From: Curtobacterium guangdongense | GTDB taxonomy: Bacteria; Actinomycetota; Actinomycetes; Actinomycetales; Microbacteriaceae | DNA length: 64,000 bases | Assembly: GCF_049341845.1 (NCBI RefSeq) | Contig: NZ_JBMPIT010000012.1 | Coordinates: forward strand, 1-64,000 | Reading direction: 5' to 3' | Part shown: one piece after another, positions 42,639-52,010 of the stretch | How positions within the stretch are numbered: the stretch's first letter is position 1 | Layout: the number at the start of each line of letters is the position of its first letter | Notes under the pieces: model-generated | What the model was told of the DNA's origin: nothing | The model's database searches: none | The model's input: the letters and a program-made list of their open reading frames with translations, nothing else | Translations under genes and position numbers: made by a program

Positions 42639-44876
42639 GTGGTCACCTCAGGATCCGCCGCGCCGGCCGCCCCGTCCGACCTGCAGTGGGGCCCGGCGCC
42701 GCTCGACACGAAGCTCGCGAACGTGCTCGGTGGCCGCACGGCGAAGGCGGTCGAGAAGGCGTTCGGGTACCGCACGGTGGGGGAGTTCCTCGAGCACGCG
42801 CCGCGTCGCTACGCCGAGCGCGGTGCCCTGACGGCGCTCGACTCGCTCGCCATCGGGGAATCGGTGACGATCGTCGCCGAGGTCGTCGACGTCCGCGAAC
42901 GCACGATGCGTCAGCGCCGGGGGTCCATCCTCGAAGCGAAGATCGGCGACGGCAAGGGCCTGCTCACGCTCACGTTCTTCAACCAGGGCTGGCGGACGAA
43001 GGACCTCGTCGTCGGTGCGCGTGGCATCTTCGCGGGCAAGGTCGGCGACTACCGCGGCGCCCGGCAGCTCGCGCACCCCGACTACGAGCTCTTCGACGCG
43101 GACGACCCTCGTGCCACCGCCGACCCCGAGTCCGAGGAAGCGATCCGGTTCTCGCGGCAGCCGATCCCGATCTACCCGGCCACCGCGTCGCTGTCCTCGT
43201 GGCAGATCGCGAAGGCCATGTCGGTGGTGCTCGACACCCTGCCCGACATCGCCGACCCGATCCCGTCCGGCGTCAGGACCCGGCTCGACCTGGTGCCGTT
43301 CCGACGCGCGCTCGAACTGCTGCACCGCCCCGAGAAGGTGTCCGACTTCAAGCGAGCGCAGGACGCCCTCCGCTACCGGGAGGCGTTCGTGCTGCAGACC
43401 GCCCTGGTCCAGCGCCGCATCGCCGCACGTGCGACGGCCTCGACCCCGCGGACCGCGTCACCTGGTGGGATCCTCGAGCGCTTCGACGCGACGCTGCCGT
43501 TCACCCTGACGGACGACCAGCGCGCCGTCGGCGACGAGATCGCGCACGACCTGACGGAGTCGTGGCCGATGCACCGGCTGGTCCAGGGCGAGGTCGGCTC
43601 CGGCAAGACCCTCGTCGCCATCCGGGCGATGCTGACGGTCGCGGAGTCCGGCGGGCAGTCGGCACTCATCGCCCCGACCGAGGTCCTCGCGGCGCAGCAC
43701 CTGCGCTCGATCGTGAAGTTCCTCGGCCCCGACCTCGCCGCCGAACTCCGTCCGGTCATCCTCACCGGGTCGCAGTCCACTGACGAACGCCGTCGTGCAC
43801 TCCTCGCGGCGGCATCCGGCAGCTCCCGGCTCGTCGTCGGAACGCACGCGTTGCTCGGCGACAAGGTGGACTTCGCCGAGCTCGGCCTCGTGGTCGTCGA
43901 CGAGCAGCACCGGTTCGGTGTCGAGCAGCGCGAAGCCCTCCGCACGAAGGGGGAGCGACCGCCGCACGTGCTCGTCCTCACCGCGACGCCGATCCCGCGC
44001 ACCGTCGCGATGACGGTCTTCGGCGACCTCGACGTCTCCACGATCGCCGGCATGCCGTCGGGCCGCGCCGGGGTGGAGACCTTCACGGTCGGCCTGGCGG
44101 AGCACCCCGGGTGGGAGTCGAGGATCTGGACCCGCATGGCAGAGGAGCTCGGCGCCGGCCGGCAGGCCTTCGTGGTCTGCCCGGCGATCGACGACGCCCA
44201 CGCCGAGGACGACGGCGAGCCGTCCCCCGACATCGAGACCGAGGACGACGCGCCGAAGCGTGCGCCGGCGACGGTCCTGGCGACGGCGGAGCGGATGCGC
44301 ACGATGCCGGTCCTCGACGGCCGCCGGATCGAGGTCCTGCACGGTCGGATGACCGGCGACGAGAAGGACCGCGTGATGACGGCGTTCGCGGCCGGCGAGA
44401 TCGACGTCCTTGTCGCGACCACCGTGATCGAGGTCGGTGTCGACGTGCCGAACGCGTCGATGATGGCGATCCTCGACGCCGATCGGTTCGGTGTCTCCCA
44501 ACTCCACCAGCTGCGCGGCCGCATCGGTCGTGGGCAGTACGCGGGCGTGTGCCTGCTCGTCACCTCCGCCGAGCTCGAGAGCACCTCGCGCGAGCGGGTC
44601 GATGCGGTGGAGGCCTCTGACGACGGCTTCGAGCTGGCACGCGTGGACCTCGAGCTCCGCCGCGAAGGCGACGTGCTGGGGGAGCGGCAGTCCGGCGGCC
44701 GGTCGTCGCTCAACCTGCTCCGTGTCGTGCGGGACGCCGACATCATCGTCGACGCGCGGGAAGAAGCCGAACGACTGCTCGGGATCGACCCGACGCTCGA
44801 CGGACAGCCCGAGCTCCGGGACGCCCTCGCCCGGCGCCTGGACGAGTCCGACGCGGCGTTCCTCGGCAAGAACTGA
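42639..44876 (+). CDS. recG: ATP-dependent DNA helicase RecG
   Basis: A 745-residue branch-migration helicase that remodels stalled forks and recombination intermediates. An N-terminal wedge (OB-fold) domain is followed by the helicase core with GEVGSGKTLVAIRAML (Walker A), VVDEQHRFGVEQRE (DEQH box) and LRGRIGRGQYAGVC (motif VI). An acidic insertion in the second domain, about residues 525-540, is not in all members. GTG start at 42639. Confidence 0.96.
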   Translation: MVTSGSAAPAAPSDLQWGPAPLDTKLANVLGGRTAKAVEKAFGYRTVGEFLEHAPRRYAERGALTALDSLAIGESVTIVAEVVDVRERTMRQRRGSILEAKIGDGKGLLTLTFFNQGWRTKDLVVGARGIFAGKVGDYRGARQLAHPDYELFDADDPRATADPESEEAIRFSRQPIPIYPATASLSSWQIAKAMSVVLDTLPDIADPIPSGVRTRLDLVPFRRALELLHRPEKVSDFKRAQDALRYREAFVLQTALVQRRIAARATASTPRTASPGGILERFDATLPFTLTDDQRAVGDEIAHDLTESWPMHRLVQGEVGSGKTLVAIRAMLTVAESGGQSALIAPTEVLAAQHLRSIVKFLGPDLAAELRPVILTGSQSTDERRRALLAAASGSSRLVVGTHALLGDKVDFAELGLVVVDEQHRFGVEQREALRTKGERPPHVLVLTATPIPRTVAMTVFGDLDVSTIAGMPSGRAGVETFTVGLAEHPGWESRIWTRMAEELGAGRQAFVVCPAIDDAHAEDDGEPSPDIETEDDAPKRAPATVLATAERMRTMPVLDGRRIEVLHGRMTGDEKDRVMTAFAAGEIDVLVATTVIEVGVDVPNASMMAILDADRFGVSQLHQLRGRIGRGQYAGVCLLVTSAELESTSRERVDAVEASDDGFELARVDLELRREGDVLGERQSGGRSSLNLLRVVRDADIIVDAREEAERLLGIDPTLDGQPELRDALARRLDESDAAFLGKN

Positions 44877-44906
44877 ACCGGCGGCGGGCCAGGTATGGTC
44901 GCGGGT

Positions 44907-45398
44907 ATGACGCAGATCGCGGTCGTCCCCGGCTCCTTCGACCCCGTGACCCTCGGGCACCTCGACGTGATCGGCCGGGCGGCAGGACTCTTCGACGAGG
45001 TCCACGTCCTCGTCGTGCACAACCCCGACAAGAAGACCGCGATGTTCGACGCCGTCGATCGTGTCCGGCTCATCGAGGAGTCGTTGGCCGAGACGGGCGC
45101 GCCGGCGAACATCCGGGTCGGGGAGTGGACCGCCGGACTCCTCGTCGACTACTGCCGGCAGGTCGGCGCGACCGTCCTGGTGAAGGGCGTCCGTTCGGGC
45201 GAGGACGTCGCGTACGAGACCCCGATGGCGATCATGAACCGGCACCTCGCCGACGTCGAGACGGTGTTCCTGCTGCCCGAGGCGTCGCGCGCCCACGTCT
45301 CGAGCTCGCTCATCCGGCAGGTGGCGACGCTCGGCGGTGACGTGTCGCCGTACGTGCCCGTCGTCGTCGACGAAGCACTCCGGAACGCCGTCGGCTGA
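44907..45398 (+). CDS. coaD: Phosphopantetheine adenylyltransferase
   Basis: Makes dephospho-CoA in coenzyme A synthesis. The 163-residue length is normal. The nucleotidyltransferase motif TxGH appears in PGSFDPVTLGHLDVI, and VSSSLIRQVATLGGDVS is the C-terminal signature. The ATG at 44907 is chosen over one four codons earlier because it begins the conserved strand directly. It follows recG by 30 bases. Confidence 0.96.
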   Translation: MTQIAVVPGSFDPVTLGHLDVIGRAAGLFDEVHVLVVHNPDKKTAMFDAVDRVRLIEESLAETGAPANIRVGEWTAGLLVDYCRQVGATVLVKGVRSGEDVAYETPMAIMNRHLADVETVFLLPEASRAHVSSSLIRQVATLGGDVSPYVPVVVDEALRNAVG

Positions 45399-45456
45399 GA
45401 CGACACGGCAGCGCGCTCCTCGACGTCAGCCGTTGTCCGCGCTAGGATGGCCGATC

Positions 45457-45984
45457 GTGTCTTCCCCCGTGAACAGCCCCTACGCCCTGCGCGTGCGTGA
45501 CCTCGCGCACCGCCCGGGCGAGATGCGCGAGCACACGCTCGACATCACCGTCCCCGAGACCCTCGGGGCAGGGGTCGTGGCCGTTCGCGAGGGCGCTCCG
45601 ATCCACATCGAGCTCCGGCTCGAGGGCCTCCACGAGGGCGTGCTCGTCTCCGGGCACGCTTCCGCAGAGGCCACGGGGCAGTGCTCGCGCTGCCTCATCG
45701 ACATCAGCGAACCGGTCGAAGTCGATTTCGCCGAGCTGTTCGCGTATGATGCCTCGGAGGATTTCGACTTCCATGTTCACGAAGACCACGTGGATTCTGA
45801 ACCGGTCGTTCGAGACGCGGTGGTGCTGTCACTGCCGTTCCAGCCGGTCTGCCGACCGGACTGCCCAGGACTCGACCCGGTGACGGGTGAGCGCCTGGCA
45901 GACACGGGGCGTACGGCTCCCGAGCCGACGGATCCCCGCTGGGCTGCGCTCGACGGACTGACGTTCGACGAGAACGACAGCTGA
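45457..45984 (+). CDS. DUF177/YceD-family protein
   Basis: A 175-residue protein of the DUF177 (YceD) family, which is usually encoded just before rpmF and in bacteria is linked to 23S rRNA or ribosome assembly. Two CxxC-type pairs (CSRCLIDI at about 76-83 and CRPDCPG) probably bind zinc. GTG is the start; a second GTG at 45469 is possible. The stop lies inside a short tandem duplication that reaches into the gap before rpmF. Confidence 0.9.
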   Translation: MSSPVNSPYALRVRDLAHRPGEMREHTLDITVPETLGAGVVAVREGAPIHIELRLEGLHEGVLVSGHASAEATGQCSRCLIDISEPVEVDFAELFAYDASEDFDFHVHEDHVDSEPVVRDAVVLSLPFQPVCRPDCPGLDPVTGERLADTGRTAPEPTDPRWAALDGLTFDENDS

Positions 45985-46030
45985 CCGGGTACGACAGCTG
46001 AAGACCGAGTACGACAGCTGAAGACCGAGC
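45974..46030 (+). repeat. Tandem duplication of a stop-codon segment
   Basis: Three direct repeats, of 17, 20 and 20 bases, start ACGACAGCTGA. The first contains the DUF177 stop codon. The last two are identical except for the final base (ACGACAGCTGAAGACCGAGT and the same ending in C). The remaining gap to rpmF carries only its ribosome site (GAAAGAGAA). Confidence 0.85.
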
Positions 46031-46086
46031 ACTGCGCTCACAGCACCTCCACCGACTGACCACCGACCAACCGAAAGAGAACCACT

Positions 46087-46290
46087 ATGGCCGTTCCCAA
46101 GCGCAAGCAGTCCCGTGCCAACACGCACGCCCGTCGTTCGCAGTGGAAGGCCGCGCCGGTCCAGCTCGTGAAGACGATCGAGAACGGCAAGGTCACCTAC
46201 AGCCTCCCGCACCGCGCGAAGGTCGTCGAGGACTCGGCCGGCACCGCCCTGTACATGGAGTACAAGGGCCGCAAGGTCGCCGACGTCTGA
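46087..46290 (+). CDS. rpmF: 50S ribosomal protein L32
   Basis: A 67-residue basic ribosomal protein beginning MAVPKRKQSRANTHARRSQW. It has no Cys, so it is the zinc-free (C-minus) type of L32 and not the CxxC zinc-ribbon type. Part of the DUF177-rpmF-rnc set that is conserved in bacteria. Confidence 0.96.
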   Translation: MAVPKRKQSRANTHARRSQWKAAPVQLVKTIENGKVTYSLPHRAKVVEDSAGTALYMEYKGRKVADV

Positions 46291-46303
46291 TCCGGTAGCA
46301 CGC

Positions 46304-47083
46304 ATGGCAGCGACGTCCGGCTCCGCGAGGTCCAACCCCGCGGGGTCGGACGTCGCTCGTCTGCGTGCACTGCTCCGGGTCGACGTGTCTCCGGAGCTGC
46401 TCCAACTCGCCCTGACGCACCGCTCGTTCGCGTACGAGCACGGCGGCATCGGGCACAACGAACGCCTCGAGTTCCTCGGTGACTCCATCCTCGGTCAGGC
46501 CGTGACGGTGAAGCTCTACCGCGACTTCCCGGACCTCGACGAAGGCGACCTGGCGAAGCGCCGGGCGAGCCTCGTCTCGACGGTCGCCCTCGCGGAGATC
46601 GCCCGGCTCAACGGCCTCGGCGCCTACCTGCGGCTCGGCAAGGGCGAAGAACTGACCGGCGGCCGTGACAAGTCGTCGATCCTCGCCGACACTGTCGAAG
46701 CCGTCATCGGCGCGACGTACCTCTCCGCCGGGCCCGACGAAGCGACCGCGCTCGTCCTGCGCCTCGTGGAGCCGCTGCTCATCGACCCCGACCGTTTCGG
46801 TGCCGCGATGGACCCGAAGACGAGCCTGCAGGAGCTCGCGTCGTCGCTGACCCTCGGCAACCCGGCCTACCGGGTCACCGAAGAGGGCCCCGACCACGAC
46901 AAGACCTTCCACGCCACCGTCGTGCTGCAGGGCGAGGACATCGCCTCGGGCTCCGGGTCGAGCAAGAAGACCGCCGAGATGGCCGCGGCGCTGGACGCCT
47001 GGACGCGCCTGTCAGGCCGGAGCACCGACGACGCGGCGCCCACGGGCGCTGTCGCGCCGGCCGCAGAGCCCGCCGGGTCCTAG
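46304..47083 (+). CDS. rnc: Ribonuclease III
   Basis: A 259-residue double-strand-specific RNase that processes rRNA and other RNAs. The signature is HNERLEFLGDSILG at about residues 51-64, and a C-terminal dsRNA-binding domain spans about 168-240 (GEDIASGSGSSKKTAEMAAA). The final 20 residues are a low-complexity tail. It lies 14 bases after rpmF and three bases before mutM. Confidence 0.96.
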   Translation: MAATSGSARSNPAGSDVARLRALLRVDVSPELLQLALTHRSFAYEHGGIGHNERLEFLGDSILGQAVTVKLYRDFPDLDEGDLAKRRASLVSTVALAEIARLNGLGAYLRLGKGEELTGGRDKSSILADTVEAVIGATYLSAGPDEATALVLRLVEPLLIDPDRFGAAMDPKTSLQELASSLTLGNPAYRVTEEGPDHDKTFHATVVLQGEDIASGSGSSKKTAEMAAALDAWTRLSGRSTDDAAPTGAVAPAAEPAGS

Positions 47084-47086
47084 CGC

Positions 47087-48058
47087 GTGCCCGAACTCCC
47101 CGAGGTCGAGGTCGTCCGCGCCGGCCTCGAGCCCGCGGTCAGCGGCGCCCGGGTCCTCGCCGTGCACGTGGCCGACGAGCGGGCCCTCACCCGCCACGAC
47201 GGCCCCGCCGAGGACTTCGCGCACCGCCTGACCGGCAGGACCATCGCCGCAGCCGTCCGCCGCGGCAAGTTCATCTGGCTCCCGCTCGCCGAGCCGGGTG
47301 CCGACGGCCGAGCAGAAGCGCTCGTGGCACACCTCGGCATGAGCGGGCAGATCCTGCTCGGCCGCGACCGTCCGGCGGCGAAGCACCGCCGCATCGTCAT
47401 CGACGTCCAGCCCGGCGGATCGGACCGCGACGGCGCGCAGGAGCCTCCCGTCGAGCTCGAGTTCGTCGACCAGCGCACGTTCGGCTCGATGGCGATCGAC
47501 GCGATGGTGCCCACGATCGACGGCGCGCCCGCCGGGTTCGCCGGCGTCGTGGACGACCGACAGCCCGATGCCCCCTGGCGTCGGAGCATCCCGACCCAGG
47601 TCTCCCACATCGCCCGCGACCCGCTCGACCCCGCGTTCGACGACGACCGGTTCGTGCAGATGGCGAGGAAGCGCTCGAGCGGCATCAAGCGGGTGCTGCT
47701 CGACCAGGGCGTCGTGAGCGGCATCGGCAACATCTACGCCGACGAGTCGCTGTGGGCGGCGAAGCTCCACTACGACCGCCCGGCTGACCGCCTGCCCCGG
47801 GCATCGGTGCAGCTGCTCCTCGACGAGGTCCGCAGCGTGCTCGCGCGGGCACTCGAGGACGGTGGCACGAGCTTCGACGCCCAGTACGTCAACGTGAACG
47901 GCCAGTCCGGCTACTTCTCGCAGCGCCTCAACGTCTACGGACAGCAGGGGAAGCCGTGCCCGCGGTGCGGCACGACGATCGTGCGCGAGGCCTTCATGAA
48001 CCGATCCAGCCACATCTGCCCCGTGTGCCAGCCGCGTCCGCGCGCTCGCAGGCGTTAG
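47087..48058 (+). CDS. mutM: Formamidopyrimidine-DNA glycosylase
   Basis: Base-excision repair enzyme for 8-oxoguanine and FapyG. The catalytic N-terminus PELPEVE (Pro2, Glu3) follows a GTG start, and the zinc finger CPRCGTTIVREAF...CPVCQ is at the C-terminus. At 323 residues it is longer than most MutM because of an extra loop around RDGAQEPPVE. Standard partner of rnc in this cluster. Confidence 0.95.
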   Translation: MPELPEVEVVRAGLEPAVSGARVLAVHVADERALTRHDGPAEDFAHRLTGRTIAAAVRRGKFIWLPLAEPGADGRAEALVAHLGMSGQILLGRDRPAAKHRRIVIDVQPGGSDRDGAQEPPVELEFVDQRTFGSMAIDAMVPTIDGAPAGFAGVVDDRQPDAPWRRSIPTQVSHIARDPLDPAFDDDRFVQMARKRSSGIKRVLLDQGVVSGIGNIYADESLWAAKLHYDRPADRLPRASVQLLLDEVRSVLARALEDGGTSFDAQYVNVNGQSGYFSQRLNVYGQQGKPCPRCGTTIVREAFMNRSSHICPVCQPRPRARRR

Positions 48059-48124
48059 CCTGACGCCGAACAGCGAGACACCAGCCAGCGAGCAGCGCGA
48101 CGAGCGACACACCCGGAGACCGCC

Positions 48125-51100
48125 ATGTACTTGAAGAGCCTGACCATCAAGGGGTTCAAGTCCTTCGCGCAACCGACGACGTTCGCGTTCGAACCAGGGG
48201 TGACCTGCATCGTCGGCCCGAACGGCTCCGGCAAGTCCAACGTGGTCGACGCCCTCGCATGGGTGATGGGGGAGCAGGGGGCGAAGACCCTCCGTGGCGG
48301 CAAGATGGAGGACGTCATCTTCGCCGGCACCTCGACCCGTGGCCCGCTCGGCCGGGCGCAGGTGCTCCTGACGATCGACAACACCGACGGGCTCCTGCCG
48401 ATCGACTACAGCGAGGTGACGATCTCCCGCACGCTGTTCCGGAACGGCGGCAGCGAGTACGCCATCAACGGGGAGAACTGCCGTCTGCTCGACGTGCAGG
48501 AACTGCTCTCGGACACCGGCCTCGGGCGGGAAATGCACGTCATCGTCGGGCAGGGGCAGCTCGACAAGGTCCTGCACGCGACCCCGGAGGACCGCCGTGG
48601 GTTCATCGAGGAAGCGGCCGGCATCCTCAAGCACCGTCGGCGCAAGGAGAAGACCCTCCGGAAGCTCGACGCCATGCAGACGAACCTCACGCGTCTGTCC
48701 GACCTCGCCGGTGAGATCCGACGTCAGCTGAAGCCCCTCGGTCGCCAGGCCGAAGTCGCACGCAAGGCACAGTCCGTCGCAGCCGTCGCCCGCGACGCCA
48801 AGGCCCGGATCCTGGCGGACGACGTCGTCCGCCTGCGCCGCGAGCTCCACGAGCACCAGGAGGTCGAGGCCGGCCGGAAGTCCGAGCGCATCGTCCTCAC
48901 CGAGCGCCTCGACCAGACCCGCGCCCGGCAACAGCACGTCGAGCAGAGCATGGTCGGCGACGACGTGGACCGCGCCCGCACGGTCGTGCACCGGCTCGAG
49001 AGCGTGCAGGAACGACTCCGTGGCCTGTCGAGCCTCGCCAACCAGCGCCTGATGCTCCTCGCCCAGCAGTCGGACGCCCCGCAGCAGGGCCCCACGATCA
49101 CCACCGAGCAGGTCGCCGGCGTCCGCGCCGAGGGGGACCGGCTCAATGCCCAGGCGACCGCGATGCAACAGGGGATGGCCGCGGCCGCCGACCGGGTCCG
49201 GCGGGCCCGTGCGACCCTCGACGCGCTCGACGAGCGGATCGCAGCGCAGGCGGCGCTCGTATCCCAGCACGACCTCGACGCGCAGCGGCTCGCCAGCGCG
49301 GTCGACGTCGCCAGGTCCAAGCGCGGTTCCGCCGTCGCCGACCGGGAACGTCGGGAGCGTGCGCTCACCGAGGCCACCGAGCGTTCCCGGGTCGCCGAGG
49401 CGGCGCTGGCGGACGTCGGGACGGACCCGTCGGCGGACACCGACGCCGATGCCCTGCAGACCGCGCTCGACGCCGCCCGCGAGCGGCTCGAACGGACGCA
49501 GACCACCCGCGACGAGCTCCGCGACCGGCTGCACGGCATGGAACGCGAGCGGGACGCCCTCGACGCGCGCGTGGCCGCACTCGGCATGTCGATCGACGTC
49601 CGCGACGGTTCCCAGGCGCTCATCGAGGCGGGACGTGCCGGGATCGTCGGCCGGCTCGCTGACCACCTCACCGTGACGGCCGGCTTCGAGGCCGCCATCG
49701 CCGCGGCGCTCGACGGACTCGCCGACGCAGTCCTGGCCGAGGACCGCGCAGCGGCCCTCGACGCCGTCGCACACGCCCGCACCGAGGACATCGGTCGCAT
49801 CGACGTGGTCGTCGCGGACGCCGCAGGAACCGCGGCCGGCTCCGCCGCACCCGCCGGCGTCCGTCGCGCCCTCGACCTGGTCAGCGGCCCGCCCGCCCTG
49901 TCCGCGATCCTCGCGGACACGTTGGTCGCCGATTCCGACGACGTCGACCTGGAGGCCGTGCTCACCGCCGCCCCGCAGGCGACGGTCGTGACGCGCTCGG
50001 GTGACCTCGTCCGTGCGGTCCGCGTGACCGGCGGCGGTGAGCGGACCACCTCGCGTATCGAGCTCGTCGCGGAACGGGACGACGCGGTGACGCGTCGCGA
50101 TGCCATCGCGACGGCCGCGGCGGAGCTGGCCACGAGCCTCCAGGCCGCACGCACCGACGTGGACGACGCGCGCCGCGCTGCGGACGATGCCGACCGGACG
50201 AGCCGCGCGCACGCCGCAGCCGTCGCCGAGTACGACCGGACGAGCGCGTCGGTCCGCGCGAAGGCGGAGAACGCCCTCGCCGAGGTCGAGCGGCTCCGCG
50301 CGGCGCTCGGTGAGACGGATGGTGCGGTCGAATCCGCAGAACGTGTCCTCGCCGAGGCCGAGCAGGCGCAGCAGGAACACGCGGGGGCGCCGCGACCGAC
50401 CGTCGACGCCTCCGAACGTCCGGCGCTGCAGGACGCGCTCGAGGCGGCGCGTGCCGCGGAGATCGAGCAGCGCATCCAGATCGACACCGTGCGCGAGCGG
50501 GCGCGGGCCGAACGGTCGCGTGCCGACCAGCTCGACCGGCAGCTCGAGGCGGAGCGTGCGGCGGCCGAGGAAGCGGCACGGCTCGCGGTCATCCGGCGTG
50601 GGCAGATGGCGACGGCCGAGAGTGTCCTCGCGGACCTGCCGGAGGTGCTCGGTGCGGTCGACCGCTCGCTGGCCGAGGCGCGCGTGCAACTCGCGACCGC
50701 GGAGTCCGAACGGTCGAAGCGGAACACCGAGCTGCAGACGATCCGGAACGAGGAACGCGAGCTGCGGGATCGTCTGCAGTCGATCACCGACGGTGTGCAC
50801 TCGCTCGAGATGGAGATCTACGAGAAGAAGCTGCACGTGTCCGGCGTGCTGGACCGGGCTCAGAGCGAACTCGGGCTCGTCGAGGCCGTCCTCGTGGCGG
50901 AGTACGGGCCCGACGTGCCCGTGCCCGTCGACGTGCTCATCGACCCCCGGGTGCTCGCGCGGAAGCACCGGGATGCGTCGCGGGCGGCGGCGGCAGCGGC
51001 TGCGGTCGCTCCGGACGAGGACGTCGACGTGGATGCTGTGGGCGCCGTGGACTCCGAGGACGCGGACGCGGACGTCCCCGAGCTCGTCGACGCCGAGTCG

Positions 51101-51847
51101 ACGCTGCCGGGCGGCCCCGCGCTGCCCGAGTTCGACGCGACCGACGACGTCGACGTGACCGAGGTCGAGACGGTGCCCTACGTGCGCGCCGAACAGGAGC
51201 GCCGGCTGAAGGCGGCCGAACGCGACCTCGGCCAGCTCGGCAAGGTGAACCCGCTCGCGCTCGAGGAGTTCCAGGCGCTCGAACAGCGGCACGCGTTCCT
51301 CGCCGAGCAGCTCGAGGACCTGCAGAAGACCCGCACCGATCTCATGACGATCATCGAGGAACTCGACACGAAGATGCAGACCATCTTCGAGTCGGCGTTC
51401 AACGACACCCGCGAGGCCTTCGACGTCATCTTCCCGGTCCTCTTCCCCGGCGGGTCCGGGTCGATCACGCTGACCGACTCCACCGACCTGCTCGGGACGG
51501 GGATCGACGTGCAGGTGAAGCCCGCAGGCAAGAAGATCGACCGGCTGACGCTGCTGTCCGGCGGCGAGCGGTCCCTGGCGGCGGTGGCGCTCCTTGTGGC
51601 GATCTTCACCGCCAGGCCCTCGCCGTTCTACATCATGGACGAGGTCGAGGCGGCGCTCGACGACGCGAACCTCGGCCGGCTGCTGACCGTGTTCGAGCGG
51701 CTTCGCGAGGCCTCGCAGCTCATCGTGATCACGCACCAGAAGCGCACGATGGAGATCGCCGACGCGCTGTACGGCGTCTCCATGCGGCAGGACGGTGTGT
51801 CGGCCGTGGTCGGTCAGCGCGTCCAGCGTCGCGACGCCGCTGCGTAG
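48125..51847 (+). CDS. smc: Chromosome partition protein SMC
   Basis: A 1240-residue condensin ATPase. Walker A is GPNGSGKSNVVDALAW (about residues 32-47), then a long coiled coil, a hinge near residues 500-640 (GRLADHLTVTAGFEAAIAAA), and a second coil. The C-terminal ABC signature LSGGERSLAAVALLVAIF and Walker B FYIMDEVEAALDD are intact. A segment around residues 955-1015 is Asp/Ala/Val-rich and interrupts the coil. It organises and compacts the chromosome with ScpA/B. The ATG follows CCGGAGACCGCC. Confidence 0.97.
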   Translation: MYLKSLTIKGFKSFAQPTTFAFEPGVTCIVGPNGSGKSNVVDALAWVMGEQGAKTLRGGKMEDVIFAGTSTRGPLGRAQVLLTIDNTDGLLPIDYSEVTISRTLFRNGGSEYAINGENCRLLDVQELLSDTGLGREMHVIVGQGQLDKVLHATPEDRRGFIEEAAGILKHRRRKEKTLRKLDAMQTNLTRLSDLAGEIRRQLKPLGRQAEVARKAQSVAAVARDAKARILADDVVRLRRELHEHQEVEAGRKSERIVLTERLDQTRARQQHVEQSMVGDDVDRARTVVHRLESVQERLRGLSSLANQRLMLLAQQSDAPQQGPTITTEQVAGVRAEGDRLNAQATAMQQGMAAAADRVRRARATLDALDERIAAQAALVSQHDLDAQRLASAVDVARSKRGSAVADRERRERALTEATERSRVAEAALADVGTDPSADTDADALQTALDAARERLERTQTTRDELRDRLHGMERERDALDARVAALGMSIDVRDGSQALIEAGRAGIVGRLADHLTVTAGFEAAIAAALDGLADAVLAEDRAAALDAVAHARTEDIGRIDVVVADAAGTAAGSAAPAGVRRALDLVSGPPALSAILADTLVADSDDVDLEAVLTAAPQATVVTRSGDLVRAVRVTGGGERTTSRIELVAERDDAVTRRDAIATAAAELATSLQAARTDVDDARRAADDADRTSRAHAAAVAEYDRTSASVRAKAENALAEVERLRAALGETDGAVESAERVLAEAEQAQQEHAGAPRPTVDASERPALQDALEAARAAEIEQRIQIDTVRERARAERSRADQLDRQLEAERAAAEEAARLAVIRRGQMATAESVLADLPEVLGAVDRSLAEARVQLATAESERSKRNTELQTIRNEERELRDRLQSITDGVHSLEMEIYEKKLHVSGVLDRAQSELGLVEAVLVAEYGPDVPVPVDVLIDPRVLARKHRDASRAAAAAAAVAPDEDVDVDAVGAVDSEDADADVPELVDAESTLPGGPALPEFDATDDVDVTEVETVPYVRAEQERRLKAAERDLGQLGKVNPLALEEFQALEQRHAFLAEQLEDLQKTRTDLMTIIEELDTKMQTIFESAFNDTREAFDVIFPVLFPGGSGSITLTDSTDLLGTGIDVQVKPAGKKIDRLTLLSGGERSLAAVALLVAIFTARPSPFYIMDEVEAALDDANLGRLLTVFERLREASQLIVITHQKRTMEIADALYGVSMRQDGVSAVVGQRVQRRDAAA

Positions 51848-51849
51848 CC

Positions 51850-51897
51850 GCCCGGCTGCCCGGCTGCCCGGCTGCCCGCCTGCCCGCCTGCCCGCGG
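51850..51897 (+). repeat. Six 8-bp tandem repeats after smc
   Basis: GCCCGGCT three times, GCCCGCCT twice and GCCCGCGG once, in perfect 8-base register, directly after the smc stop. This is the same period and base pattern as the GCCCGCGT repeats at 20.2 kb. Confidence 0.88.
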
Positions 51898-51901
51898 GGG
51901 A

Positions 51902-51962
51902 GTACCCCGAAAGCGACAGTTCCCCGCGGAGATCCGGCGGGGAACTGTCGCTTTCGCGGTAC
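51902..51962. terminator. Long palindrome between smc and the terC-like gene
   Basis: Inverted repeat with 26-base arms and one mismatch (ACCCCGAAAGCGACAGTTCC and complement around CGGAGATCCG). It lies between convergent genes and can end both transcripts. Confidence 0.8.
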
Positions 51963-52000
51963 GGAGCGGTGCGGTACAGAGCGCTGCGGTACGGAGCGGT
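51956..52000. repeat. Three 15-bp tandem repeats
   Basis: GCGGTACGGAGCGGT, GCGGTACAGAGCGCT and GCGGTACGGAGCGGT in tandem, between the palindrome and the end of the terC-like gene. Confidence 0.85.
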
Positions 52001-52010
52001 GCGGGGCGGG

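Noticed and set aside
47012..51736. A 1574-codon open frame on the minus strand opposite mutM and smc
   Set aside because: It is a shadow caused by high GC at third positions; smc and mutM on the plus strand have complete motifs, and the minus frame is Arg/Asp/Val-rich without any domain.
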